Of a stretch of DNA of 36,491 bases, positions 17,358-25,266 are shown one piece after another. The first letter of the stretch is position 1, and every line of letters starts with the position of its first letter. The notes below the pieces were generated by a model that ran no database searches, was not told the DNA's origin, and saw only the letters and a program-made list of their open reading frames with translations. The stretch is from Bacteroidaceae bacterium. GTDB lineage: Bacteria; Bacteroidota; Bacteroidia; Bacteroidales; Bacteroidaceae. The DNA is taken from the NCBI GenBank assembly GCA_017559845.1, contig JAFYQQ010000007.1, positions 1-36,491 of the forward strand, given 5' to 3'. Position numbers and translations under genes: made by a program.

Positions 17358-17405
17358 CCTTTTCGGGCAGAAAGGCCCACAACTGAAAACCAACCACTTA
17401 ACGTT

Positions 17406-17422
17406 TTGGCACGGTTTTGGCA
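17406..17422 (+). promoter_or_regulatory. Candidate sigma-54 promoter of the efflux operon
   Basis: TTGGCACGGTTTTGGCA contains the invariant GG (17408-17409) and GC (17420-17421) separated by exactly 10 bases, as required for sigma-54 -24/-12 promoters. The only departure from TGGCAC-N5-TTGC is one base in the -12 box. It predicts a start near 17433 and a 23-nt leader before the TolC-like gene. A competing sigma-ABfr -7 box TATATTTG lies at 17425-17432, but its TTG is only 16 bp upstream. A sigma-54 activator is encoded at 26432-27772. Confidence 0.65.
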
Positions 17423-17455
17423 TATATATTTGTAGAAAATCGTACACAAAACAAG

Positions 17456-18802
17456 ATGAAAAAGAAAAGAACAACAAGACTGTTACTGCTCATGGGCATG
17501 TGCGCCATGCCGTGCTTCCCTGCCACGGCACAGGAGGCATGGAGCATGGACCGCTGCATGAACTATGCCGTGCAGCACGCCCACAGGGTGCAGAAGAGCC
17601 GCATCGATGCCGAGAATGCGGAACTCGTGGCCGAGCGTGCCCGCGGAGCGTTCATCCCCTCGCTCAATGCCGGCGTGGGCGGACAGCTCTCATGGGGACG
17701 CAACGTGGACCCCGAAACCAACACCTACAACACCATCACCACGCTGAACAACAGCTATCAGCTCAGCACCGGAGTTACCGTGTGGGACGGAATGCAAAGT
17801 ATCCATTCGCTCAAACAGGCACGGCTGCAGATGAAGCAGAGCCGAAACGCCTTGCAGGAGAGCCGCGACCAGGTGGCCATTGAGACCATGCAGCGCTTCA
17901 TTGAGGCCTTCTATGCCGCCGAGAGCGCCAGGCTTGCCGCCCTGAAGGAAGAGGACAGCCGCCGCATGCTGCAAAAGACCCGACGGATGGAAGAGCTGGG
18001 CGAGAAGAGCATGCCCGACGTGGCGCAGATGGAGGCCCAGATGGCAAACGACGCCTACGAGGCGGTACGGCAGCAGAACCTTGCGCAGAAGAGCCTGGGC
18101 GCGTTGAAGCAGATGATGAACTTCCCTGCCGATGACGAGATGATGCCCGCCATGATGCCGCAAGACACCTGCGTGATACAGCCGGAAGCCACTGGCGGTG
18201 AGCTGTTCCAGGTGCCGGCACTGGTGAGCGCCCGCAACAACGTGGAGCTGCAGAAGTACAACTACAGAATCACGCGCGGCCGCCTATCGCCCTCGCTTTC
18301 CATTGGGGCCGGCATCGGCACCAGCTACTACCGCAACATGACCAGCGGCATGGCCGTGAGCCGTTTCGGCAAGCAATGGAAGGACAACATGGGCGAATAT
18401 GTGAACGCCAGCCTGTCGCTGCCCCTCTTCAACCTGGACACCCACAAGGACATCCGCCGTGCACGCAACCAGATCAGGCTGGCGGAGATTGGCCTGCAGG
18501 AAACGCTCTACAACACCCGCGAAGCACACCGACAGGCAAGGCGCGACGTGGAGGGCAGCCGCAAGGAACTGCTGCTGATGCGCCGCAAGGTGGAGAGCGA
18601 CTCCATTGCCCACCACCTCAACTGCCGCCGCTTTGAGGAAGGTCTGCTCTCGGCCCTGGACCTGCAGACCTCGGCACAAAGCCTCCACCAGAGCCGCATA
18701 CGACTGCTGCAGGTTACCCTTACGCTTGCCATGCAGCGCCGCGTGGCCGCCTATTACGAAACCGGACAAATATATAACGAAGAATATGGACAGAAAGATT
18801 GA
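17456..18802 (+). CDS. TolC-family outer membrane efflux protein
   Basis: The protein has 448 residues from the ATG at 17456; an upstream in-frame TTG at 17417 lies in the promoter. A signal peptide covers about residues 1-25 (basic MKKKRTTR, hydrophobic stretch, ATAQ). The mature protein shows the duplicated long-helix plan of outer membrane efflux proteins, with coiled-coil stretches rich in Ala, Arg, Glu and Gln around 115-215 and 310-430 and short beta segments (GAFIPSLNAGVGG; RLSPSLSIGAGIG). It forms the trimeric outer membrane channel of a tripartite exporter. Its last 17 bases overlap the HlyD-like gene. The substrate cannot be told from the sequence. Confidence 0.93.
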   Translation: MKKKRTTRLLLLMGMCAMPCFPATAQEAWSMDRCMNYAVQHAHRVQKSRIDAENAELVAERARGAFIPSLNAGVGGQLSWGRNVDPETNTYNTITTLNNSYQLSTGVTVWDGMQSIHSLKQARLQMKQSRNALQESRDQVAIETMQRFIEAFYAAESARLAALKEEDSRRMLQKTRRMEELGEKSMPDVAQMEAQMANDAYEAVRQQNLAQKSLGALKQMMNFPADDEMMPAMMPQDTCVIQPEATGGELFQVPALVSARNNVELQKYNYRITRGRLSPSLSIGAGIGTSYYRNMTSGMAVSRFGKQWKDNMGEYVNASLSLPLFNLDTHKDIRRARNQIRLAEIGLQETLYNTREAHRQARRDVEGSRKELLLMRRKVESDSIAHHLNCRRFEEGLLSALDLQTSAQSLHQSRIRLLQVTLTLAMQRRVAAYYETGQIYNEEYGQKD

Positions 18803-20042
18803 AAAGAAGAAATTCCTCATCCCCACCAAGTACTGGCCGTGGGCGGTGGGTGGCACGGTGATCCTGGCACTGCTGGCATGGCTTGCCACAGGAAGCTACA
18901 CCACCGTGCTGAAGGTGGAGCGCGAGTCGCTCATCATCAGCCCCGTAATCAAGGGCGAGTTCAACGACTACATTGCGCTGCACGGCCATGTGGCCCCCAT
19001 CCAGGTGGTGCAGGTCAGTCCCGAGGAGGGCGGCATTGTGCAGGAGCGTGTGGTGGAAGAAGGTGCCCGCGTGAGGAAGGGCGACGTGCTGATTCGCCTG
19101 AGCAACGCCAACCTGAACCTGCAGATTCTGAACGCCGAGAGCGAACTGGCGGAGAAGCAGAACATGCTGCGCAACACGCAGATTACCATGGAGCAGGACC
19201 GATTGAACAACAGCTACGAGGAGCTGCAGCTCTCGCAGGACGTGGTGGCGAAGCGACGCCACTGGAAGCGCCAGGAGAAGCTCCACGCCGAACGCCTCAT
19301 CCCACAGGAAGACTGGCTGCGGGCCAAGGAAGACTATGAGCTGGCCCACAAGAAGCACCAGCTGGTGAAGGAGCGCCTGCACAAGGACTCGCTCCTGCGA
19401 CAGAGCCAGATGGAACAGATGGCGGACAACCTGGCCGCCATGCAGCGCAACGTGGAACTTGTACGCCAGCGCAAGGAGCGACTGGAGGTAAGGGCGCAGA
19501 TCGACGGCGAGGTCGGCCTGCTGGACGTGGAGCTGGGCCAGAGCGTGGCAGCCGGCGGAAAGATTGGCGTGGTGAACGACCTGAGCGACTTCAAGGTGAG
19601 CGCCATGGTGGACGAGCATTACATTGACCGCGTAACGGGCGGACTGACCGCCACCTTTGAGCAGGGCGGCAAGCGCTACAGCATGCGGCTGCGCAAGGTG
19701 TTCCCCGAGGTGCGCGAGCGCCGCTTCCGCACCGAGTTTGTCTTCGCCGGCGAACGCCCCGATAACCTGCGCACCGGACAGAGTTTCTACATGGACCTGC
19801 AGCTGGGCGAGTCCAAGCAGGCCATCATCATTCCCAAGGGCACCTTCTACAGCGTCACCGGAGGCAGCTGGATCTTTGTGCTGGACAAGGAGGGCAAGAA
19901 GGCCTACCGCCGACAGATCCGCATTGGCCGACAGAATCCGCAGCACTATGAGGTGATGGAGGGACTGGAACCCGGCGAACAGGTCATTGTGAACGGATAC
20001 GAATCGTTCAAGGACATGGAGACCATCGTCATCAAGGACTGA
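18786..20042 (+). CDS. HlyD/MacA-type periplasmic adaptor
   Basis: The protein has 418 residues from the ATG at 18786, 17 bp inside the end of the TolC-like gene. One N-terminal membrane helix (about 17-37) anchors it. The periplasmic part has a split lipoyl domain (EEGGIVQERVVEEGARVRKGD; later GEVGLLDVELGQSVAAGGKI), a long alpha-hairpin rich in Glu, Lys and Gln between them, and beta-barrel and membrane-proximal domains toward the end (LEPGEQVIVNGYESF). It connects the ABC permease with the outer membrane channel. The length and plan fit adaptors of MacB-type ABC exporters. Confidence 0.93.
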   Translation: MDRKIEKKKFLIPTKYWPWAVGGTVILALLAWLATGSYTTVLKVERESLIISPVIKGEFNDYIALHGHVAPIQVVQVSPEEGGIVQERVVEEGARVRKGDVLIRLSNANLNLQILNAESELAEKQNMLRNTQITMEQDRLNNSYEELQLSQDVVAKRRHWKRQEKLHAERLIPQEDWLRAKEDYELAHKKHQLVKERLHKDSLLRQSQMEQMADNLAAMQRNVELVRQRKERLEVRAQIDGEVGLLDVELGQSVAAGGKIGVVNDLSDFKVSAMVDEHYIDRVTGGLTATFEQGGKRYSMRLRKVFPEVRERRFRTEFVFAGERPDNLRTGQSFYMDLQLGESKQAIIIPKGTFYSVTGGSWIFVLDKEGKKAYRRQIRIGRQNPQHYEVMEGLEPGEQVIVNGYESFKDMETIVIKD

Positions 20043-20321
20043 CGGCGCCCCCTCCTCCCGTAAACCTGCCGGCGAGGGGTCGCGAAGCATTCCAACGCCG
20101 AAAAAATGGCCGGCGAGGGGTCGCCGAGGGTTTAGAAACACAACCAAACGTAAACGTCATCCTGAACTTGTTTCAGGATCTGTCCGCGGAGAAGTACAAG
20201 AAAAGGCTCGAGGACATTGTTAATCAAGGCTCGCGGTGAGATGCTGAACTAAATTCAGCATGACAATCTGCTTTAGACTAATATATAAAAGTATAACAAC
20301 AAAATAAAACACAAAAACAAG
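20043..20321 (+). repeat. Intergenic region with REP-like hairpins
   Basis: This 279-bp gap splits the exporter operon. It holds two GGCGAGGGGTCGC boxes (20070-20082 and 20111-20123), similar to the GAGGGGTCG core of the 42-bp tandem array at 24290-24622. It also has a palindrome CCTGAACTTGTTTCAGG near 20161-20177 and the inverted pair GATGCTGAAC...TTCAGCATGA near 20230-20260. The same GTCATGCTGAACTTGTTT and CAGCATCTCACCGC boxes recur near 24177 and 24269. No promoter or gene is clear. Confidence 0.65.
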
Positions 20322-22682
20322 ATGAAAATCAATTCCTACCTGACGTTCCTCTCCAGGAACAAGGCGTACACCGCCATCAACGTCTTCGGACTGTCGGTGT
20401 CGCTCATGTTTGTTGTCCTCATAGGCCTGTACTATGAGCACGAGACGGGCGTGGACCAGCAGATTCCGGACAAGGAGCGCGTGGTGCTGGTGCATCCCGA
20501 GAAGACGGAAAACTTCAAGATGAGCGGCACCTCGCGCGAGATTATCCCCCTGCTGCGCAAACAGCTGCCGCAGATTCAGTCGGCCTGCGCCCTGTTCAGC
20601 ATGACCAACCGCCACGTGCAGTTTGCGCAGGACGACTATGCCAAGTGCGACATGCTCTATGTGGACAGCACCTATTACGACGTGTTCGGCTTCACGCTCC
20701 TTGAGGGCGACCCGCACAGCGCGCTGGCCGACGAACAGAGCGTGGTGCTGGAGGAAGAGCTGGCACGCAAACTCTTCCCCCAGGGCGACGCCATGGGCAA
20801 GCCCCTCACCCTGAACGACAAGTACAAGGTGTTTGTGCGCGGCATATACCGCCGCACCGAAAACTCCAGCATTCCGCAGGACGACATTGTGGGACGCTAT
20901 GAGCTGTTGCGCGAGGAACTGCCCTACTATTTCAATATCATGGGCAACTTCGGCAGCCCCGACGTCTATCTGAAACTGAACGAGGGAACGGACTACAAGG
21001 AGCTTATCCCGCAAGTGAACAAGATTCTTACCGAGGTCTATGCCCAGTTCGGAGCGGGCCTGGAGGAAATGAAATTCTCGCTCAGCCCCGTGGCGGAGAA
21101 CTATTTCTCCGAATACGGCAGCAACGTGTGCCGCCGCGGCAAGCCCGCGCTGGTGATGCTCATTGCCATCATCGGACTCATCATCCTGGCGTTTGCCGTG
21201 ATGAACTACATCAACCTGACCGTGGCGCAGGCCGGCCGCCGGGCAAAGGAGATGGCCACCCGCCGTCTGCTGGGCAGCCTGAAGCGCGACATCATGGTGC
21301 GTATGGTGCTGGAGAGCACCAGCCTGTGCGCCGTATCCGTGGCGGTGTCCCTGCTGCTGGCGGTGGCAGCCATCCCCTACACCAACCAACTGCTGGAGAC
21401 CCACATCAGCGCCATGCAGCTGCTCAGCCCGCTCAACATGCTCTTCATCGTAGGCACAGTGGTGTTGCTGGGAGCCGTGGCAGGCATCGTGCCGGCGCAG
21501 GTGATGTCCGCCGTGCAGCCCATAGACGTGGTGCGCGGCACCTTCAGGGTACGCACCAAGACCACGCTGGGACGCATCTTCATGGTGGTGCAGCACTTCA
21601 TCACCATTGTGCTGGTGGCGGTTACGGGCATCTTCACCCACCACACCCTGCACATGATCCATGCGCCCCTGGGATATGAGACGGACAGTCTGATGGCCTT
21701 CCGCATTCAGCAGGACGCACAGAAAGGCATGCTCTTCAAGCAGAAGCTGAAGGCGTTGCCGGGCGTGGAGAACGCATCGGTGTGCATGAACGTGCCCCTG
21801 AACGGCGGATTCAACAATATGGGCGCAACCGAGAGCGGAAAGACCATCCGCTTCCAGCGCCTCTATGGCGACGAGGACTATCTGGCCACCCTGGGCATCG
21901 AGCTGAAGGAGAAATGGGGCAACGGAGAGTCTATGAACACCTATGTTTCCACCGACTTCCACTCCACCCTGGGCATTGCGCCCAACGTGCGCACCTTCAG
22001 CTGGAAGCCCGGACAGGAGCCAATGGACATCCACGGCATGCTGGCCGACTTCAGCCTGGGCACCAGCCGCCATGAGGAATACGAGGAAAGACCCGAGGTG
22101 ACCATTGTCTACGAAATAAAGAACGAGGCGATGGACAACGGTGCCACAGGCGTCATCCTCATCCGCGTCAAGGGCGACAAGCGGCAGACGCTGGAGGCCG
22201 TGAAGAAGATTTACAAGGAGGTGTACCGCGAGGACTTCACCGACAGCATGCCCTGGATGCAGCAGAGCGTGGCATCGGCGTTCCAGGTCGAGAGCCGCCT
22301 CTTCACCATCCTGCTGCTCTTTGCCGGCGTGGCACTGCTCATCAGCGTGCTCGGCCTGGTGGCCATGAGCACCTATCACATCCAGCAGCGGCGCAAGGAG
22401 ATTGCCGTGCGCAAGGTGTTCGGTTCGGGCGTGGCACAGATGCGCCGCCGGCTCATCGGCCAGTTCCTCTCCCATGTGGCTGTGGCAGCGGTGCCCGCCG
22501 TTCCGCTGGTGTGGTGGGTGGCCCGCGAGTACATGAGCACCCAGGTGGTGCGCATTGTGTGGTGGCCCTGGATTTTCATTGCCGTGGCCGTGGTGCTGCT
22601 CGTCAGCTGGCTGGCCGTGGCGGTGCAGAGCCGCATGGCAGCCGCGGAAAAACCCGTGAAGCACATCAAGGATAATGAATAA
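20322..22682 (+). CDS. ABC exporter permease (MacB/FtsX type, duplicated)
   Basis: This 786-residue membrane protein has the two-part form seen in Bacteroidetes MacB-like permeases. Each half has an N-terminal helix or segment, a periplasmic MacB_PCD-like domain, and an FtsX core of three helices. The first helix is about residues 18-38 and its extracytoplasmic domain runs to about 275. FtsX helices follow, with the conserved NYINLTVAQAGRRAKEMATR segment after the second helix. The second set ends with STYHIQQRRKEIAVRKVFG, the coupling motif that touches the ATPase, and two final helices. It should work with the ATPase at 23040 and the adaptor and channel upstream. Only one permease gene is present, unlike larger clusters of this kind. 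Confidence 0.92.
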   Translation: MKINSYLTFLSRNKAYTAINVFGLSVSLMFVVLIGLYYEHETGVDQQIPDKERVVLVHPEKTENFKMSGTSREIIPLLRKQLPQIQSACALFSMTNRHVQFAQDDYAKCDMLYVDSTYYDVFGFTLLEGDPHSALADEQSVVLEEELARKLFPQGDAMGKPLTLNDKYKVFVRGIYRRTENSSIPQDDIVGRYELLREELPYYFNIMGNFGSPDVYLKLNEGTDYKELIPQVNKILTEVYAQFGAGLEEMKFSLSPVAENYFSEYGSNVCRRGKPALVMLIAIIGLIILAFAVMNYINLTVAQAGRRAKEMATRRLLGSLKRDIMVRMVLESTSLCAVSVAVSLLLAVAAIPYTNQLLETHISAMQLLSPLNMLFIVGTVVLLGAVAGIVPAQVMSAVQPIDVVRGTFRVRTKTTLGRIFMVVQHFITIVLVAVTGIFTHHTLHMIHAPLGYETDSLMAFRIQQDAQKGMLFKQKLKALPGVENASVCMNVPLNGGFNNMGATESGKTIRFQRLYGDEDYLATLGIELKEKWGNGESMNTYVSTDFHSTLGIAPNVRTFSWKPGQEPMDIHGMLADFSLGTSRHEEYEERPEVTIVYEIKNEAMDNGATGVILIRVKGDKRQTLEAVKKIYKEVYREDFTDSMPWMQQSVASAFQVESRLFTILLLFAGVALLISVLGLVAMSTYHIQQRRKEIAVRKVFGSGVAQMRRRLIGQFLSHVAVAAVPAVPLVWWVAREYMSTQVVRIVWWPWIFIAVAVVLLVSWLAVAVQSRMAAAEKPVKHIKDNE

Positions 22683-23039
22683 GATGAGGGTTACCGGTTC
22701 CCCGTCTTCCAGACGGATTAAAAAAAATCGCCCATCCCCCCACGGACTTGAAAGTCCGCGGCTATTCGCCCTCCGGGCTTCGCGTCTTCCAGACGCACAT
22801 TCGCGCTCGATGACCACGATAAAGCCACTCGGAAAAAACGTCTGAAAGACGGGAACATAAATAGCCGCGGGGCTTTCAAGCCCCCGGAGAATCAAGGAGA
22901 GAAAAGGCGTCTGCAAAGACGCGGAACGGCAACGGAAATAAACATTAAACAACAAAACATCCCAGCAGAATATCCCCAAAGTCTCCCCATAGAGGGGGAG
23001 ATTAGAGGGGGTCTGAAGGGGACAAAAAATAACACAAAT
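22683..23039. repeat. Intergenic repeat region between permease and ATPase genes
   Basis: This 357-bp gap contains two rearranged halves of the multi-hairpin element. One, about 22699-22798, has CGTCTTCCAGACG, ACTTGAAAGT and GCGTCTTCCAGACGC. The other, about 22839-22932, has CGTCTGAAAGACG, GGGCTTTCAAGCCC and GCGTCTGCAAAGACGC. The last 60 bases before the ATPase start are A-rich with an AGAGGGGGAGATTAGAGGGGG tract. No credible gene is seen. Confidence 0.75.
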
Positions 23040-23708
23040 ATGATAAAGATAACAGACCTGTGCAAGACATTCCGCACAGAAGACGTAGAGACCATTGCCC
23101 TGGACAACGTATCGTTCCAGGTAAAAGAAGGAGAGTTTGTAGCCATCATGGGACCCAGCGGTTGCGGCAAGAGTACGCTGCTGAACATCCTGGGACTGCT
23201 GGACGAGGCGGACAGCGGCAACTATCTGATGGACGGCGAGGAGACACAGACGCTGAGCGAGGACGAGATGACCCGCGTGAGAAAGGGAAAGATCGGCTTT
23301 GTGTTCCAGAGCTTCAACCTCATTGACGAACTCACCGTGGAGGAAAACATCGAACTGCCCCTCACCTATCATCCCATGAGCAAGGAGGAACGCCGCCAGC
23401 GCGTGCAGGACATCATGAAGCGCATGGGAATTGGCCACCGCGCCAAGCACTTCCCCCACCAGCTGAGCGGCGGACAGCAGCAGCGTGTGGCCATAGCCCG
23501 CGCCGTGGTGTTCGGCCCCAAGATGATTCTGGCAGACGAGCCCACGGGTAACCTGGACTCCAAGAACGGACTGGAGGTGATGAGCCTGCTCACCGAACTG
23601 AACCGCGAGGGCACCACCGTGGTGATGGTGACGCACAGCGACCGCGACGCCAACATGGCGCACCGCATCATCCACCTCTTCGACGGACATATTGTGAAGA
23701 AGGAATAA
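23040..23708 (+). CDS. ABC transporter ATP-binding protein (LolD/MacB type)
   Basis: This 222-residue ATPase has all nucleotide-binding motifs: Walker A GPSGCGKST at 38-46, Q-loop Gln 90, signature LSGGQQQR at 142-149, Walker B MILADEPTGNLD at 162-173 and the switch His at 199 (VTHS). It belongs to the MJ0796/LolD/MacB subfamily that pairs with FtsX-type permeases and powers mechanotransmission. It therefore serves the permease at 20322-22682. The two genes are separated by 357 bp of repeats, which may have entered a formerly compact operon. Confidence 0.95.
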   Translation: MIKITDLCKTFRTEDVETIALDNVSFQVKEGEFVAIMGPSGCGKSTLLNILGLLDEADSGNYLMDGEETQTLSEDEMTRVRKGKIGFVFQSFNLIDELTVEENIELPLTYHPMSKEERRQRVQDIMKRMGIGHRAKHFPHQLSGGQQQRVAIARAVVFGPKMILADEPTGNLDSKNGLEVMSLLTELNREGTTVVMVTHSDRDANMAHRIIHLFDGHIVKKE

Positions 23709-23802
23709 AAGTATCTGCCGGGACGGCACGTATCCGATTGGGCAATCCCCCCCAAAAAAAGAAGAGATGTAATGTTGAATGATTAGGGGGATGCCGCAGC
23801 AG

Positions 23803-23836
23803 ACGGGAGGAAACGCCATTCCTCCCGTTTTTGTTT
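23803..23836 (+). terminator. Terminator after the exporter operon
   Basis: ACGGGAGGAA (23803-23812) pairs with TTCCTCCCGT (23819-23828) around a 6-base loop, and is followed by TTTTTGTTT. It is a strong intrinsic terminator for the ATPase gene. Confidence 0.9.
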
Positions 23837-24289
23837 AGCGATGAGCGGTGAGCGAAGAGTTGTGAGTGTTTGTTTGGACAAAAGAACATAAGTTCAGAAG
23901 AAACTCACTACTCACTGCTCACTGCTCACTGCTCAAAAACGTCTGGAAGACGTGGATATGAATAGCCGGGGGCTTTTAAGCCCTCGGTATTTTAATGTCC
24001 GCATATTAGTGGCGTCTGTAAAGACGCGAATCGGCAACCCTTACCGCACGTCCGCGTCTTCCAGACGCCATTTCTTTGTCTTGTCAATTATTCCACGGGT
24101 TCAAGAACCCGCGGCTATTCGCCCTACGGGCTTCCCGTCTTTCAGACGGTTTTTTCCTACTAACGTTTATCATAACGTCATGCTGAACTTGTTTAACGTT
24201 GTTCAATTTGCTCACGCTCGGCATAGCTCAAGCAAGCTTGACTCTGCTCTCGCTCAATCGCAAATTTCAGCATCTCACCGCAAGTTGGG
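23837..24289. repeat. GCTCA-type repeats, multi-hairpin element copy and REP-like box
   Basis: About 23837-23938 holds the short repeat type GAGCGGTGAG and CTCACTGCTCA. A full copy of the multi-hairpin element runs from CGTCTGGAAGACG at 23940 to about 24156. A REP-like segment with GTCATGCTGAACTTGTTT (near 24177) and CAGCATCTCACCGC (near 24269) follows. Relative to the copy at 103-317 this element is inverted. I see no gene. Confidence 0.8.
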
Positions 24290-24622
24290 AACCGTCAAAA
24301 AGCCGTTTTTGATGATAACGACGGGCGTCGGAACCGTCAAATAGATCTTTTTGATAATAACCGAGGGGTCGGAAGCCGCCAAATAGATCTTTTTCATGAA
24401 AACGGAGGGGTCGGGAGCCGCCAAATAGATCTTTTTGAAGAAAACCGAGGGGTCGGGAGCCGTCAAATAGATCTTTTTGATGGAAATCGAGGCGTCGGAA
24501 ATCGCCAAATAGATCTTTTTGAAGAAAACCGAGGGGTCGGAAGCCGTCAAATAGATCTTTTTGATGAATCCAAGGGGTCGCGAGCCGCCAAATAGATCCA
24601 TTTGATGAAAACCGAGGGGTTG
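24290..24622. repeat. Tandem array, eight units of 41-42 bp
   Basis: The units start near 24290, 24331, 24372, 24414, 24456, 24498, 24540 and 24581. The core has GCCGTCAAATAGATC, a T-run, GATGAAAACC and GAGGGGTCGG. Five units are exactly 42 bp and three are 41 bp. Read on the minus strand, the 42-bp units give an open 14-residue repeat (KKIYLTAPDPSVFF-like), but the open frame has no start signal, changes register at the one-base indels and lies among non-coding repeats. I therefore list it as a repeat, not a gene. The last unit runs directly into the palindrome of the next multi-hairpin element. Confidence 0.85.
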
Positions 24623-24627
24623 GAAGC

Positions 24628-25176
24628 CGTCTGGAAGACGGGGATATGAATAGCCGGGGGCTTTCAAGCCCTCGGTATTATAATGTCCGCATATTAGTGG
24701 CGTCTGTAAAGACGAGAATCGGTAACCCTCACCGCACGTCCGCGTCTTTCAGACGCCATTTCTTTGTCTTGTCAATTATTCCACGGGTTCAAGAACCCGC
24801 GGCTATTCGCCCTTCGGGCTTCCCGTCTTCCAGACGGTTTTTATAACAATAAACGATGAACAAAGAGCGGTGAACGAATAACGAAAAACGTCTGAAAGAC
24901 GTGGATACGAATAGCCGGGGGCTTTTAAGCCCTCGGTTTTTTATGACTTACATAATAACTGGCGTCTGAAAGACGCGGAACGGCAACTCTCACCGCACGT
25001 CCGCGTCTTCCAGACGCCATTTCTTTTTCTTGTCAATTATTCCACGGGTTTAAAAACCCGCGGCTATTCGCCCTTCGGGCTTCGCGTCTTTACAGACGCT
25101 TTTTATTCTATTCTCTTATGTTCCACAGGTAAAAACCCGCGGCTATTTATATTCCCGTCTTCCAGACGCTTTTTTG
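24628..25176. repeat. Two further multi-hairpin element copies and a partial copy
   Basis: Full copies lie at about 24628-24842 and 24889-25104, in the same orientation as the copy at 23940, and a shortened copy lies at about 25123-25176. Each full copy runs through the same order of palindromes: CGTCTGGAAGACG, GGGCTTTCAAGCCC, GCGTCTGTAAAGACG, GCGTCTTCCAGACGC, GGGTTCAAGAACCC, GCCCTTCGGGC and CGTCTTCCAGACG. It ends in a T-run. No gene is seen between here and the histidine kinase stop. Confidence 0.8.
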
Positions 25177-25266
25177 AACAATTAACGGAAAAAGAAAACT
25201 GTGTAAATCTGTCGCATCTGCGTCATCTGCGTGCCATTGAACACCGTCTTTTGGGGTCTGCTCTTT

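Noticed and set aside
18720..20147. Minus-strand open frame of 475 codons opposite the HlyD-like gene
   Set aside because: Antisense shadow of a gene with clear lipoyl and hairpin domains.
20220..23819. Minus-strand open frame of 1199 codons opposite the ABC permease and ATPase genes
   Set aside because: It runs antisense to two clear genes and through repeat-filled gaps. Its product is unusually rich in His, Gln and Val and has no domain I can recognise. Long antisense frames are expected opposite GC-rich codons.
24290..24622. CRISPR array
   Set aside because: The units are contiguous tandem repeats without unique spacers, and no cas genes are near.
24275..24667. Repeat protein of 130 residues on the minus strand
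   Set aside because: The frame is made of the 42-bp tandem array plus the end of a hairpin element, has no start signal, and changes register at one-base indels. It is kept as a repeat.
23952..24846. Short plus-strand frames at 23952-24344 and 24646-24846
   Set aside because: They come from copies of the same hairpin element and have similar peptides for that reason; no gene evidence.
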